A DNA stretch of 58,516 bases from Staphylococcus cornubiensis (GTDB taxonomy: Bacteria > Bacillota > Bacilli > Staphylococcales > Staphylococcaceae). The translations under genes and the position numbers were made by a program. The stretch spans positions 1 through 58,516 of the forward strand of contig NZ_FXUZ01000012.1 of assembly GCF_900183575.1 (NCBI RefSeq), in the 5' to 3' direction. This document shows positions 48,219-58,392 of the stretch, piece by piece; position 1 is the stretch's first letter, and each line of letters begins with the position of its first letter. The notes under the pieces are model-generated. The model ran no database searches. It had not been told where the DNA came from and worked only from the letters and a program-made list of their open reading frames with translations.

Positions 48219-49586
48219 ATGGCTTTTGAAGGATTATCCGATCGACTGCAGGCAACGATGCAGAAAATAAAAGGTAAAGGTAAAGTGACTGAAGCTGATA
48301 TCAAAGCAATGATGCGTGAAGTACGTCTTGCTTTACTCGAAGCGGACGTTAACTTTAAAGTCGTTAAAAACTTTGTCAAAACAGTTTCAGAACGTGCATT
48401 AGGTTCTGATGTGATGAAGTCATTGACACCTGGACAACAAGTCATCAAAATCGTACAAGAAGAATTGACAACATTAATGGGTGGCGACAACACGTCGATT
48501 ACAATGTCTAAAAAACCACCAACAGTTGTCATGATGGTCGGCTTACAAGGTGCTGGTAAAACGACAACAGCAGGGAAACTCGCTTTATTAATGCGTAAAA
48601 AATATAACAAAAAGCCGTTACTTGTCGCTGGAGATATCTACCGACCTGCTGCGATTAAACAACTGCAAACGGTAGGGAAACAAATCGACATTCCTGTATA
48701 TAGTGAAGGCGATCAAGTCCCACCTCAACAAATCGTACAAAATGCGTTACAACACGCAAAAGCGGAACATTTAGACTTTGTCATTATCGATACAGCCGGT
48801 CGTTTACACATTGATGAAGCATTAATGAACGAATTACAAGAAGTCAAAGAAATTTCTAAACCTAATGAAATTATGCTCGTTGTCGATGCGATGACAGGTC
48901 AAGATGCGGTTAACGTCGCAGAATCATTTGACCAACAGCTCGATGTAACTGGCGTCACATTGACGAAATTAGATGGTGATACACGTGGGGGTGCTGCACT
49001 TTCTATCCGCGCAGTCACTGACAAACCGATTAAATTTATCGGGATGAGCGAGAAGTTAGATGGTTTAGAGTTATTCCATCCTGAACGTATGGCGTCACGT
49101 ATTTTAGGTATGGGCGACGTGTTAAGTCTGATTGAAAAAGCACAACAAGATGTCGATGAAGAAAAAGCAAGAGATTTAGAGAAAAAAATGCGTACGTCTT
49201 CATTTACATTAGAAGACTTTTTAGAACAACTGGATCAAGTGAAAAACCTAGGGCCACTGGATGACATTATGAAAATGATTCCAGGTATGAATAAGATGAA
49301 AGGCTTGGATAAACTGAATATGAGCGAAAAACAAATCGATCATATTAAGGCGATTATTCAGTCCATGACACCAGATGAACGTGAAAATCCAGACAAATTG
49401 AATGTTTCAAGAAAGCGTCGTATTGCTGCAGGTTCAGGGCGAACATTGCAAGAAGTGAACCGTTTGTTGAAGCAGTTTAACGACATGAAGAAGATGATGA
49501 AGCAGTTTACTGGTGGCGGTAAAGGTAAAAAAGGCAAGCAAGCGCAATTGCAAAATATGTTAAAAGGTATGAATTTGCCATTTTAA
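48219..49586 (+). CDS. ffh: Signal recognition particle protein Ffh
   Basis: Ffh binds 4.5S/6S RNA and signal peptides for cotranslational targeting. The 455-aa protein has an N domain, a G domain (GLQGAGKTTTAGKLALLM, AGDIYRPAAIKQL, DTAGRLHIDEALM, TKLDGDTRGGAALS) and a Met-rich M domain with the RNA-binding SRKRRIAAGSGRTLQEVNRL. In S. aureus rpsP follows; here a terminator, a structured repeat and an accessory island follow. Confidence 0.97.
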   Translation: MAFEGLSDRLQATMQKIKGKGKVTEADIKAMMREVRLALLEADVNFKVVKNFVKTVSERALGSDVMKSLTPGQQVIKIVQEELTTLMGGDNTSITMSKKPPTVVMMVGLQGAGKTTTAGKLALLMRKKYNKKPLLVAGDIYRPAAIKQLQTVGKQIDIPVYSEGDQVPPQQIVQNALQHAKAEHLDFVIIDTAGRLHIDEALMNELQEVKEISKPNEIMLVVDAMTGQDAVNVAESFDQQLDVTGVTLTKLDGDTRGGAALSIRAVTDKPIKFIGMSEKLDGLELFHPERMASRILGMGDVLSLIEKAQQDVDEEKARDLEKKMRTSSFTLEDFLEQLDQVKNLGPLDDIMKMIPGMNKMKGLDKLNMSEKQIDHIKAIIQSMTPDERENPDKLNVSRKRRIAAGSGRTLQEVNRLLKQFNDMKKMMKQFTGGGKGKKGKQAQLQNMLKGMNLPF

Positions 49587-49597
49587 TTTCATGATAG

Positions 49598-49636
49598 AAA
49601 CATCGAGGTGTGTGAAGCATCTCGGTGTTTTTTTGC
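49598..49636 (+). terminator. Terminator after ffh
   Basis: AAACATCGAGGTG and CATCTCGGTGTTT form a long stem with a T run. Confidence 0.85.
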
Positions 49637-49691
49637 GGTTATTTTGGGTTTTTTGATATTTCGGTAACATTGATTTTAGTGGTAATCTTTT

Positions 49692-49833
49692 AGATTGTGA
49701 ACCTATAGGCTCGCGTTCCTAGGGGACTTGCCTCAACTAAATTCGGCTTGCTTGAGGTGTATACTGGAATGAAGCCGAATTGGATTTTCGGCTGCGTCTA
49801 ATCCCTCAGGAGTCTCGCCTAGGTTCACAATCT
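49692..49833 (+). repeat. Structured intergenic repeat, copy G
   Basis: Outer stem: AGATTGTGAACC (49692-49703) with GGTTCACAATCT (49822-49833), 12 perfect pairs. Arms: GGCTCGCGTTCCTAGGGG and ATCCCTCAGGAGTCTCGCC. Inner stem: AATTCGGCTT (49740-49749) with AAGCCGAATT (49772-49781). This is the cleanest copy of the second loop subtype. Confidence 0.85.
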
Positions 49834-49888
49834 GGGGTGTGGTCGTCGAAATGAAAAAATAGAAGACCGAGATGCTTTGTGTATTTCC

Positions 49889-50136
49889 AGAATTGAGTTA
49901 ATTGAGGATACAGAAGAAGAGTCAACATATCCAGGAGTGCAATTAATCTGATTGAATGAAGTAAAGCTAAACAATTTACAGTAAAGTTTCAATTTGACGT
50001 ATTGACTGAAAGAGGATATTCTATTATTCAATTTCACAAAAATACTGCTGAAAGTAAGGAGATGATGAAAGTTGCAAAATTTATTGACGATAAATGTAGA
50101 GAAAAACAAGAACTTTCAGAGTCTGGATCAGCATAA
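49889..50136 (+). pseudogene. Decayed gene fragment
   Basis: Frames joined by shifts and stops read RIELIEDTEEESTYPGVQLI, a stop, then (shifted) AKQFTVKFQFDVLTERGYSI and IQFHKNTAESKEMMKVAKFI to a stop at 50134. The pattern looks like a once-coding gene of unknown family, broken near 49950. No function can be given. Confidence 0.3.
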
Positions 50137-50148
50137 AAAATCAAATTT

Positions 50149-50430
50149 TTGAAAAAGATTAATAGATATAAAAAGAATGATTTTATACAATATTCAAATT
50201 TTTATGAAATTGATTTATCTACTAACGAGTTTTATACTATAATGCTAGATTTAGAAGAGAATCATTTAGTTGCAAAGATATTTGAAGTATATTCCCCATA
50301 TACTCATAATAGCACGGGGTATACCCTTGATGAAATTGATTTAAAGGATGAAATTTACTGTGAAGAAACTGATGAAGCATTTACAGTTAGTCCTGATAAT
50401 ATCAAAGTTAAGTTTAAGGTGATAGTATGA
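50149..50430 (+). CDS. Hypothetical small acidic protein (93 aa)
   Basis: A TTG-start ORF gives MKKINRYKKNDFIQYSNFYE and continues FYTIMLDLEENHLVAKIFEV to CEETDEAFTVSPDNIKVKFK. It is acidic, beta-rich in appearance and AT-rich, and no domain is recognised. Such proteins in strain-variable loci are often immunity proteins, but this is inference only. The ribosome binding site is poor. An ORF of 15 codons overlaps its end. Confidence 0.45.
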   Translation: MKKINRYKKNDFIQYSNFYEIDLSTNEFYTIMLDLEENHLVAKIFEVYSPYTHNSTGYTLDEIDLKDEIYCEETDEAFTVSPDNIKVKFKVIV

Positions 50431-50467
50431 TTAAAGAAGAGAATGCATCTATACCAAGAATGCGGTA

Positions 50468-50688
50468 CCAGTAGAAATAGAATTTTACTATATGACGTAT
50501 TGTGAGATCGTTCCATATTGTTGAAAAAAAAGAAAATTGAAGCATCACCAAGATTCTTAAATAATAATCTTGATACTATTCTTTATTACTTGGAGTGCAC
50601 TATTTTCATATTAGAACCAAAAGGAATACTTGCTCATTTATTTTTAGGTGGTTTTATGGAACGATTTGGTAATAATACGGTGAAATAA
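50468..50688 (+). pseudogene. Decayed coding remnant
   Basis: A frame interrupted by one stop reads EFYYMTYCEIVPYC, then KKKKIEASPRFLNNNLDTIL and YYLECTIFILEPKGILAHLF to a stop at about 50688. There is no intact start. It is possibly the remains of another small accessory gene. The region 50689-50861 shows nothing further. Confidence 0.25.
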
Positions 50689-50861
50689 TTTGATAACGAA
50701 GATTGAAAAGAGTGTTTATATCGTTTCATACTAATGATAAATATTTTATAAAAAATTAATATACTTACTTCACCCTATTATACACTTACATACTTTATGA
50801 ATGTTTTTATGAGCAAAAGCAAGATATACTAAATCTATATTAAGCATAGGAGACAACAAAA

Positions 50862-51446
50862 ATGATTAAATATTTATTAAACAAATATAATGATATAGAC
50901 ATTGAGAAAGCAAATAAATTATTTGAGTCTGCATTTATAGAAAAGTTTGTTTTTCCGTTGATACTTTTAATCGTAGGATCATGGCTAATAAATAGAAGTA
51001 TTGAAAGGTATAAGCACAACAATGCTCTAGATTTACAGGCTGAAAGTTTTTATAGAGAACATAGTGGTAATGAATTACAAAAAATATTATGGTCATGGTC
51101 TGAATTAGTATTAAATATTGAAATGATAAAAGAAATGTCGACAGAAGATTTTCAAACACTTTTTCAAAAGACCTTTGTTTATGGAAGTGAAAGAACAATC
51201 AATTTAGTATCCTCTTATCAACAACATAATTATAAAAAAGAACAAAATGAAGACCATAATTATAAAAGTCTTGTGTATGTTGCCATGATTTCAAGTTCTT
51301 TAAAGAGAGACTTTACTAACCAAATTGTAGACCCTCTACAAATATTAAAAATAAAAATTACTGATTATGATGATGCAAAGATGAGAAAATATTATAAAAG
51401 TATAGAGAAAGAAATAAAACAAGCCAAAAATCGAGAATTCTATTAA
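50862..51446 (+). CDS. Hypothetical single-pass membrane protein (194 aa)
   Basis: The ATG has AGGAG about 9 nt upstream. The protein has a charged N-terminal helix, one membrane segment at about residues 26-44 (EKFVFPLILLIVGSWLI) and a cytosolic, largely helical domain rich in Lys, Glu, Asn and Tyr. The layout (short N-tail, TM, helical effector-like domain) is seen in phage-defence membrane proteins and in plain unknowns. It is AT-rich compared with the core genes and sits just before the restriction operon. Function is unknown. Confidence 0.6.
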   Translation: MIKYLLNKYNDIDIEKANKLFESAFIEKFVFPLILLIVGSWLINRSIERYKHNNALDLQAESFYREHSGNELQKILWSWSELVLNIEMIKEMSTEDFQTLFQKTFVYGSERTINLVSSYQQHNYKKEQNEDHNYKSLVYVAMISSSLKRDFTNQIVDPLQILKIKITDYDDAKMRKYYKSIEKEIKQAKNREFY

Positions 51447-51657
51447 ATATTTCTCAATGCTTAATATGATAATTCATTTGCCAGAAACTCCGCAACTTGT
51501 CGACATGCTCTAAAATACACCAAACCCCTTCAAAGCAATCCAGAAACACAATATTTCACATTCTTATCGTTAAAACGCAAATAATTATAAAATTCACACC
51601 ATTCAAAAGCATAATATATTATAATATGTTGTAAGAGAAACAAAGGTAGGGGATTTT

Positions 51658-54450
51658 ATGGTTTACCAAAGTGAGTTCGCATTAGAAAAAGAAATGATGG
51701 AACAGTTAAAATCCAATGGCTATGAAACTGTAACGATTCGAGATGAACAGCAACTGTTGGATAATTTTCGTCACATATTAAATGAACGTCATGCAGAAAA
51801 GCTAGAAGGCAAACCACTGACAGATAAAGAATTTCAACGCTTATTAACGATGATTAATGGGAAAGGTATCTTTGAAAGTGCGCGTATTTTACGTGATAAA
51901 TTGCCGTTGAAGCGTGATGATGAGTCTGAGGTGTATTTGTCGTTTTTAGATACGCGTCATTGGTGTAAAAATACGTTTCAAGTGACGAATCAAATCGCTG
52001 TTAACGATCAATATAAAGCGCGTTATGATGTGACGTTATTAGTGAATGGGTTGCCGCTCGCGCAAATCGAATTGAAACGACGTGGGATTGATATTAACGA
52101 AGCGTTTAACCAAGTGATGCGCTATCGTAAACAAAATTACACAGGGCTGTTTCGTTATATTCAACTTTTTATTATTAGTAACGGTATCGAAACACGCTAT
52201 ATGTCGAATAATGATGGTGAGATTTTAAAAAGTCATATGTTTTATTGGAGTGACAAAGACAATCACCGCATCAATACGTTAGGTGACTTTACGGATACGT
52301 TTTTAAGACCGTGTCATTTAGCTAAGATGATTTCACGTTATATGATTTTAAATGAAACGGATCATATTTTAATGGCGATGCGTCCCTACCAAGTGCATGC
52401 TGTGGAAGCGCTGATCCATCAAGCGACGGAAACGAACAGTAATGGCTATATTTGGCATACGACGGGGAGTGGTAAAACGTTAACTTCCTTTAAAGCGAGT
52501 CAAGTCCTGTCAGAACAAGAAAATATTAAAAAAGTGATCTTCCTCGTTGACCGAAAAGATTTAGATAGCCAAACAGAAGAAGAATTTAATAAGTTTTCTA
52601 AAGGTTCGGTGGATAAAACGAACAATACGTCACAGCTCGTGAAACAGCTGAATGACAAAAGTTTGCCCCTCATTGTGACGACGATTCAAAAAATGTCAAA
52701 AGCAATTCAAAATAATGCGGCGGCGCTCGAACAATACAAAACTGATAAAGTGGTATTCATTATTGATGAATGTCACCGCAGTCAATTTGGTGATATGCAT
52801 CGGATTGTTCGTCAACATTTTAACAATGCGCAATACTTTGGCTTTACAGGGACGCCACGTTTTGAAGAAAATAAAAGTCAAGATGGTCGGAGTACAGCAG
52901 ACATTTTTGGTCGCAATTTGCACTCTTATTTAATCAAAAATGCGATTCACGATGGTAATGTTTTAGGCTTTTCTGTCGATTACATTAATACAATTAAAAC
53001 ACAACATATTCAAACAGAAACTGATGATATGGTGGAAGGCATTAATAAAGATGAAGTGTGGTTAGCGGATAAGCGCATTGACTTAATCGTGCGTCATATT
53101 CGAGACAATCACGATAAATATACTCGCAATCGACAGTATTCAGCGATTTTAACCGTACAAAGTATTCCAGCACTGATAAAGTATTACGATGCATTTAAAA
53201 GGATCAGTCAAGGAGATGAACATCCATTAAAAGTTGCGGGGATATTTACGTATGCAGCAAATGAAGCGCAACAAGAAGGCAATGTGGATGAAGCGCATTC
53301 TAGAGATCAATTAGAAAGTATCATGCAAGATTATAATGCGCACTTTGGGACGAATTTTACGACGGATACATTCCCAGAATATTTTAATCACGTCTCTAAA
53401 AATGTGAAAAAAGGTGTAAAAGACAATAAAATTGATGTACTCATTGTCGTCAATATGTTTTTGACAGGGTTTGACAGTAAAGTGTTGAACACACTTTATG
53501 TCGATAAAAACTTGAAATATCATGATCTCATCCAAGCGTATTCTCGTACGAATCGTGTTGAGAAAGAGACAAAGCCATTTGGAAAAATCGTCAATTACCG
53601 TAACTTAAAGCGTCATACGGATAAAGCATTAAAACTGTTCTCACAGACGGATGATACAGATCGTGTCCTTATGAAAAGTTATGAAGCCTACAAAGCAGAA
53701 TTTGTCGATGCATTGGAAGCCTTGAAAACTATCGCGCCAACACCTCAAGCGATGGATGAAGTGTTTGATGAAGAGGGTAAAAAAGCATTTGTCGAAGCAT
53801 TCCGTCTTGTGTCAAAACTTGTGCTGAGACTTAAAGCATTTGATGAATTCGAGTTTACTACTGACAATATTGGCATGGATGGTCAAGAATTTGAAGACTA
53901 TAAGAGTAAATACTATGCCATTTATGATGAAGTGAAAGCGAAACGGGGTAACGCCGAGCAAGTATCGATTTTAGATGATATCGATTTTGAAATTGAAATT
54001 TTGCGTAATGATTTGATTAATGTCTCTTATATTATGCATCTCGTTCGCCAAATCGACTTAAAAGATGATGCCGAGCAACAACGGAATCGTGAACAGATTC
54101 GACGTATTTTAGACAATGCCGATGATCCAGTGTTGCGTTTGAAGCGGGACTTAATTCGTGAATTTATTGATGAAGTGGTGCCGCAATTATCTGAGGATGA
54201 CAACATTGATGAAGCCTATATTTTATTTGAAAATGCGAAACGTGAAGCAGAGTTTAATCAATTCGCGCATCAACAAGCAGTCGACGAAGATATTTTGAAG
54301 GCTTTAACAGGGGAATTTGAATATAGTGGTATCGTAAATCAAGCGGAATTAAAAGATTTAGTGAGTGATAAAAAACTCAAAGAAAAACGTCAAACGAAAA
54401 AAGCAATTATTTCATTTATTGAAGAAGTCACTGAAAAGTATAGTAGCTAG
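51658..54450 (+). CDS. hsdR: Type I restriction endonuclease subunit R
   Basis: HsdR is the motor and nuclease of a type I restriction complex. The N-terminal nuclease domain has [20 protein letters not shown] (the PD-(D/E)xK-type D..ExK pattern). The SF2 translocase has [63 protein letters not shown] and QAYSRTNRV. The 930-aa length matches staphylococcal HsdR. TATAAT at 51620-51625 is a likely -10, and the ribosome binding site is AGGGGA. Confidence 0.95.
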   Translation: MVYQSEFALEKEMMEQLKSNGYETVTIRDEQQLLDNFRHILNERHAEKLEGKPLTDKEFQRLLTMINGKGIFESARILRDKLPLKRDDESEVYLSFLDTRHWCKNTFQVTNQIAVNDQYKARYDVTLLVNGLPLAQIELKRRGIDINEAFNQVMRYRKQNYTGLFRYIQLFIISNGIETRYMSNNDGEILKSHMFYWSDKDNHRINTLGDFTDTFLRPCHLAKMISRYMILNETDHILMAMRPYQVHAVEALIHQATETNSNGYIWHTTGSGKTLTSFKASQVLSEQENIKKVIFLVDRKDLDSQTEEEFNKFSKGSVDKTNNTSQLVKQLNDKSLPLIVTTIQKMSKAIQNNAAALEQYKTDKVVFIIDECHRSQFGDMHRIVRQHFNNAQYFGFTGTPRFEENKSQDGRSTADIFGRNLHSYLIKNAIHDGNVLGFSVDYINTIKTQHIQTETDDMVEGINKDEVWLADKRIDLIVRHIRDNHDKYTRNRQYSAILTVQSIPALIKYYDAFKRISQGDEHPLKVAGIFTYAANEAQQEGNVDEAHSRDQLESIMQDYNAHFGTNFTTDTFPEYFNHVSKNVKKGVKDNKIDVLIVVNMFLTGFDSKVLNTLYVDKNLKYHDLIQAYSRTNRVEKETKPFGKIVNYRNLKRHTDKALKLFSQTDDTDRVLMKSYEAYKAEFVDALEALKTIAPTPQAMDEVFDEEGKKAFVEAFRLVSKLVLRLKAFDEFEFTTDNIGMDGQEFEDYKSKYYAIYDEVKAKRGNAEQVSILDDIDFEIEILRNDLINVSYIMHLVRQIDLKDDAEQQRNREQIRRILDNADDPVLRLKRDLIREFIDEVVPQLSEDDNIDEAYILFENAKREAEFNQFAHQQAVDEDILKALTGEFEYSGIVNQAELKDLVSDKKLKEKRQTKKAIISFIEEVTEKYSS

Positions 54451-54455
54451 AACGT

Positions 54456-54500
54456 ATCAAACCTTTGTGATTCCATACATTACAAAGGTTTTGATCTTTC
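54456..54500 (+). terminator. Hairpin between hsdR and hsdM, possible attenuator
   Basis: ATCAAACCTTTGT pairs with ACAAAGGTTTTGAT with one bulge, followed by CTTTC rather than a long T run. It may weaken read-through from hsdR to hsdM or protect transcript ends. Confidence 0.5.
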
Positions 54501-54540
54501 AGTGCGTGAATATACTGAGTGAACTAACGGAGGAAATGCA

Positions 54541-56085
54541 ATGTCAATTACAGAGAAACAGCGTCAACAACAAGCTGAATTACATAAAAAATTGTGGTCA
54601 ATCGCGAATGATTTAAGAGGGAACATGGATGCGAGCGAATTCCGTAATTATATTTTAGGGTTGATTTTCTATCGCTTCTTATCGGAAAAGGCAGAAGCAG
54701 AAGTTGTGGAAGCCTTATCTGGAGAGGACATGACATACGAAGAAGCATGGGCAGATCCTGAATATCAAGAAGACTTAAAAGGTGAATTGTTAGATACAGT
54801 CGGCTACTACATCGAGCCGCAAGATTTGTTTAGCACCATGGTGAAAGAAATTGAAAATCAACGCTTTGATATTGAACATTTAGCGCAAGCGATTCGTAAA
54901 GTCGAAACGTCAACGCTCGGACAAGACAGTGAAGAAGACTTCATTGGCTTATTCAGTGACATGGATTTAAGTTCGACAAGATTAGGAAACACAGTGAAAG
55001 ACCGTACCGCGTTATTAAGCAAGGTCATGGTAAACTTAGCGGACTTGCCATTTGTTCATAGCGATATGGAAATTGATATGTTAGGGGACGCATACGAGTT
55101 TTTAATCGGGCGCTTTGCGGCGAATGCAGGTAAAAAAGCAGGTGAATTCTACACCCCACAACAAGTATCAAAAATTTTAGCGCAAATCGTTACATTAGGT
55201 AAAGATAAATTACGCAATGTATATGACCCTACATGCGGATCAGGTTCATTACTATTACGTGTTGGTAAAGAAACGAAAGTCTACCGTTACAATGGGCAAG
55301 AACGTAACAACACGACGTACAACTTAGCACGCATGAATATGTTGTTACACAATGTTCGTTATGAAAACTTCGACATTCAAAATGACGATACGTTAGAAAA
55401 TCCTGCCTTTTTAGGGGAGAAATTCGACGCCGTTGTAGCCAATCCACCATACAGTGCGAAATGGTCAGCCAATAGTAAATTCAATGATGACGACCGTTTC
55501 AGTGGTTACGGCAAACTCGCACCGAAATCCAAAGCCGACTTCGCATTTATCCAACATATGGCGCACTATTTAGACGACGAAGGCACAATGGCAGTCGTAT
55601 TACCACATGGCGTTCTGTTCCGTGGTGCAGCAGAAGGGGTTATTCGACAATACCTCATTGAAGAGAAAAATTACTTGGACGCGGTCATTGGCTTACCCGC
55701 AAACATTTTCTACGGTACAAGCATTCCAACATGTATTTTAGTATTCAAAAAATGTCGTAAAGCCGATCAAGACGTGTTATTTATTGATGCATCCAACGCG
55801 TTCGAAAAAGGCAAAAACCAAAATCACCTGACAGACGAACACGTTGAAAAAATCATGAACACATACAAAAACAGAGAAACCATTGATAAATACAGCTATG
55901 CCGCAACATTACAAGAAATTGAAGACAACGACTACAACCTCAATATCCCACGCTATGTCGATACATTCGAGGAAGAAGCACCGATTGATCTCGACCAAGT
56001 CCAACAAGACATCGCGAACATCGACAATGACATCGCACAAATCGAACAAGATATCGAGGGCTATTTGAAGGAATTGGAGTGTTGA
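54541..56085 (+). CDS. hsdM: Type I DNA methyltransferase subunit M
   Basis: HsdM is the SAM-dependent N6-adenine methyltransferase of the complex. The 514-aa protein has an N-terminal HsdM_N domain (LWSIANDLRGNMDASEFRNY), GEFYTPQQVSKIL, the SAM motif VYDPTCGSGSLLLRV and the catalytic NPPY (AVVANPPYSAKWSAN). It ends in a coiled coil (ANIDNDIAQIEQDIEGYLKE) that contacts HsdS. hsdS starts 3 nt after the stop. Confidence 0.96.
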   Translation: MSITEKQRQQQAELHKKLWSIANDLRGNMDASEFRNYILGLIFYRFLSEKAEAEVVEALSGEDMTYEEAWADPEYQEDLKGELLDTVGYYIEPQDLFSTMVKEIENQRFDIEHLAQAIRKVETSTLGQDSEEDFIGLFSDMDLSSTRLGNTVKDRTALLSKVMVNLADLPFVHSDMEIDMLGDAYEFLIGRFAANAGKKAGEFYTPQQVSKILAQIVTLGKDKLRNVYDPTCGSGSLLLRVGKETKVYRYNGQERNNTTYNLARMNMLLHNVRYENFDIQNDDTLENPAFLGEKFDAVVANPPYSAKWSANSKFNDDDRFSGYGKLAPKSKADFAFIQHMAHYLDDEGTMAVVLPHGVLFRGAAEGVIRQYLIEEKNYLDAVIGLPANIFYGTSIPTCILVFKKCRKADQDVLFIDASNAFEKGKNQNHLTDEHVEKIMNTYKNRETIDKYSYAATLQEIEDNDYNLNIPRYVDTFEEEAPIDLDQVQQDIANIDNDIAQIEQDIEGYLKELEC

Positions 56086-56088
56086 AAC

Positions 56089-57312
56089 ATGACTGATTTA
56101 AAGAAAAATGTGCCAGAGTTACGATTTCCTGAGTTTGAAGGTGAGTGGGAAGAGAAGAAACTAGAGGGAATTGTAAGTTTTGAAAAAGGAAAATTATTAG
56201 GTAAGAAAGATTTAACTGAAGGTGGTAAATATCCTTGTATTCTTTATGGTGAACTATATACAAAATATGGTGCAATTATTAATATTGTCGAGAGCAGAAC
56301 AAATGTAGATCCTAGCAAGTTGAAAAAAGCTAATAAAAATCAGGTTTTAATCCCGTCTTCTGGAGAAACAGTAGAGGATATTGCTACAGCATCAGTAATA
56401 AATGTAAATGAAGATGTTTATATCGGTGGAGATTTAAATATTCTAACTCCTAAAGAGGACGATGGCAAATTCATTTCTTTGTCTTTAAACAGTGTGAACA
56501 AATGGAATATATCTAGACTTGCACAAGGTAAAACAGTGGTTCACCTTTATAATAATGATTTAAAGAAGTTGAAAATTAATTTGCCTTTAGTCGAGGAACA
56601 GCAAAAAATTGGTGATTTCTTTAACAAACTAGACCGTCAAATTGAATTGGAAGAACAAAAATTAGCGTTATTAGAAGAACAGAAAACGGGCTATATGCAA
56701 AAGATTTTCTCACAAGAACTTCGATTTAAAGATGACAATGGTAATGATTATCCGGGGTGGGCTATAAAAAACTTTCAATTCTTTATGAATAAACCAAATG
56801 AATTAGAAAAAGGTATTAATTTGAATAAGAATCAACTTCTTACTGTTAAATTAAATGTAAATGGAGTTAGTAATGCTAATACTAACAGGGCTCTTAAGAT
56901 GGGGGCAACGGTTTATTATAAAAGATTTGCTTCTCAATTCATTTATGGTAAACAGAACTTTTTTAATGGTGCATTTAGTATCATACCAAATGAATTTAAT
57001 GGATTTTATTCATCAGGGGATGTTCCGGCCTTAGACATTGATTATTCAAAAATCAATGCCAATTATTTTATGAACTATATTTCAAGAAAAAATTATTATG
57101 AAAGAATGGAGTCCTTTTCATCCGGCACTGGTAGTAAACGAATTCATGAAGAGACTTTATTAGGTTTCAAAATTAAATTGCCTGTATTAGAAGAACAACA
57201 AAAAATTGGTGACTTTTTCAATAAGCTTGATCAATTAATCGAAAAACAGTCGCGAAAAATTGCCTTATTAAAACAACGCAAAAAGGGATTACTCCAAAAG
57301 ATGTTTGTGTAA
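56089..57312 (+). CDS. hsdS: Type I specificity subunit S
   Basis: HsdS chooses the bipartite target through two target recognition domains. TRD1 spans about residues 12-165 and TRD2 about 222-365. Each is followed by a conserved helical spacer with near-identical starts: VEEQQKIGDFFNKLDRQIEL (about 166) and LEEQQKIGDFFNKLDQLIEK (about 367). The 407-aa length is complete. The TRDs differ strongly in composition (AT-rich) from the spacers, as expected from domain exchange. The target sequence cannot be read from the DNA. Confidence 0.95.
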   Translation: MTDLKKNVPELRFPEFEGEWEEKKLEGIVSFEKGKLLGKKDLTEGGKYPCILYGELYTKYGAIINIVESRTNVDPSKLKKANKNQVLIPSSGETVEDIATASVINVNEDVYIGGDLNILTPKEDDGKFISLSLNSVNKWNISRLAQGKTVVHLYNNDLKKLKINLPLVEEQQKIGDFFNKLDRQIELEEQKLALLEEQKTGYMQKIFSQELRFKDDNGNDYPGWAIKNFQFFMNKPNELEKGINLNKNQLLTVKLNVNGVSNANTNRALKMGATVYYKRFASQFIYGKQNFFNGAFSIIPNEFNGFYSSGDVPALDIDYSKINANYFMNYISRKNYYERMESFSSGTGSKRIHEETLLGFKIKLPVLEEQQKIGDFFNKLDQLIEKQSRKIALLKQRKKGLLQKMFV

Positions 57313-57393
57313 TGTCAAGGAGCATGTATGAAAATGTAAGTATCAAATGAAATGTTCAATGTTGTATTGTGAAGTAAGGGGGGATGTCAGATG

Positions 57394-58062
57394 ATGGAGC
57401 ATATTGCGCCTCAACTGCAAAGTATGTTACATGAGAATGAGTGGATTTTGTCGCTAAAGCAGTCTGATTCCAATGGTTCGATTTATGTATTGTTTAGAAA
57501 GGGTGCTTTTGCGTATATGCCGATTCGTATCAGTAACCATAAAAATCATTCGTATTTCTCCAATAAAACTTTTTATACGACACTAGAAGAAGCCGTTTTA
57601 CTCGATCAAATCAGAACACATTTGGATCATAGTGATTGGTATATATTTAAATACGAAGACTACTTCACACTTAAGATGTTAACAAAGCTCACTATGAAAG
57701 ATTTGAGGATTTACGTTGATAATTCAATGGGGATTTACGATGGTGCGCTGATGGGCTTGTTGTTCTATCAAATTCGATATTTTAATAGAAACCATAAAGA
57801 GATGAATACGGTGTCGGAATCGTTTCAAAAATATGTGAGGCGGTTATTTGCGGCAGGACTGTTGAATGGTTATAGACAAGCGAACAATGATTTGTCTGTT
57901 TATGTGACGCAAATGGGGAAGTCAATGGTTACAGAGTATTGGCATGTCTATCAAGAGCGTTATCTCACTGATGTAAAAAAGATTGATTTTCGGTATGTTG
58001 AAGTGCCTATGGATGAAAATTTATACGCAATTGATGACGACCATAAAATCATACAAAAGTGA
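57394..58062 (+). CDS. Hypothetical protein (222 aa)
   Basis: A strong AAGGGGGGA ribosome binding site precedes paired ATGs at 57391 and 57394. The soluble protein (MEHIAPQLQSMLHENEWILS to MDENLYAIDDDHKIIQK) is rich in Tyr, Phe and His. A mid region HLDHSDWYIFKYEDYFTLKM is followed by a basic helix SFQKYVRRLFAAGLLNGYRQ. No catalytic motif is recognised. Codon use is like the core genes, unlike the AT-rich genes before hsdR. Function is unknown; its position next to hsdS does not make it part of the restriction system. Confidence 0.65.
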   Translation: MEHIAPQLQSMLHENEWILSLKQSDSNGSIYVLFRKGAFAYMPIRISNHKNHSYFSNKTFYTTLEEAVLLDQIRTHLDHSDWYIFKYEDYFTLKMLTKLTMKDLRIYVDNSMGIYDGALMGLLFYQIRYFNRNHKEMNTVSESFQKYVRRLFAAGLLNGYRQANNDLSVYVTQMGKSMVTEYWHVYQERYLTDVKKIDFRYVEVPMDENLYAIDDDHKIIQK

Positions 58063-58204
58063 TGAAAGTATAATGTCATTCTAAGATGGATGGTAGTGTG
58101 AGACGGTAATAAGTGATTGGGATATAGAAATCTATTAGTCTCAAGCCATTCATAGATTAATAATTGATTAATGATTTTAAAGCAGTCGAAAAATGAGGTT
58201 GAAT

Positions 58205-58392
58205 GGGATAAAAAATCGATGCTATTGTTTTCTTGATTTCATAAACTTGCCCTCTATTTCCTGTATTTGTTGTCAGATTGCCAGAAGGCTGACACTCCTG
58301 AGGGATTAGCTGGTCCGGAGAATCCACTAACGCTTCAACAAGTGTAACAGTTTAATCAAGCGTTAGTTAGTTGAAGGGCCAGCCCCTAGGAA
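58205..58392 (+). repeat. Structured intergenic repeat, copy H (leader forward, core inverted)
   Basis: The leader (GAATGGGATAAAAAATCGAT ... CTTGCCCTCTATTTCCTGTA) is forward as in copies E and F. The core then appears reverse-complemented: the right arm as GACACTCCTGAGGGATTAGC at about 58291-58310, inner stem ACTAACGCTT (58326-58335) with AAGCGTTAGT (58358-58367), and the left arm as AGCCCCTAGGAAA. The far outer flank is lost. Confidence 0.7.

Noticed and set aside
13311..58392. The dispersed repeats as a CRISPR array
   Set aside because: Copies are kilobases apart, of variable length, without spacer regularity and without cas genes.
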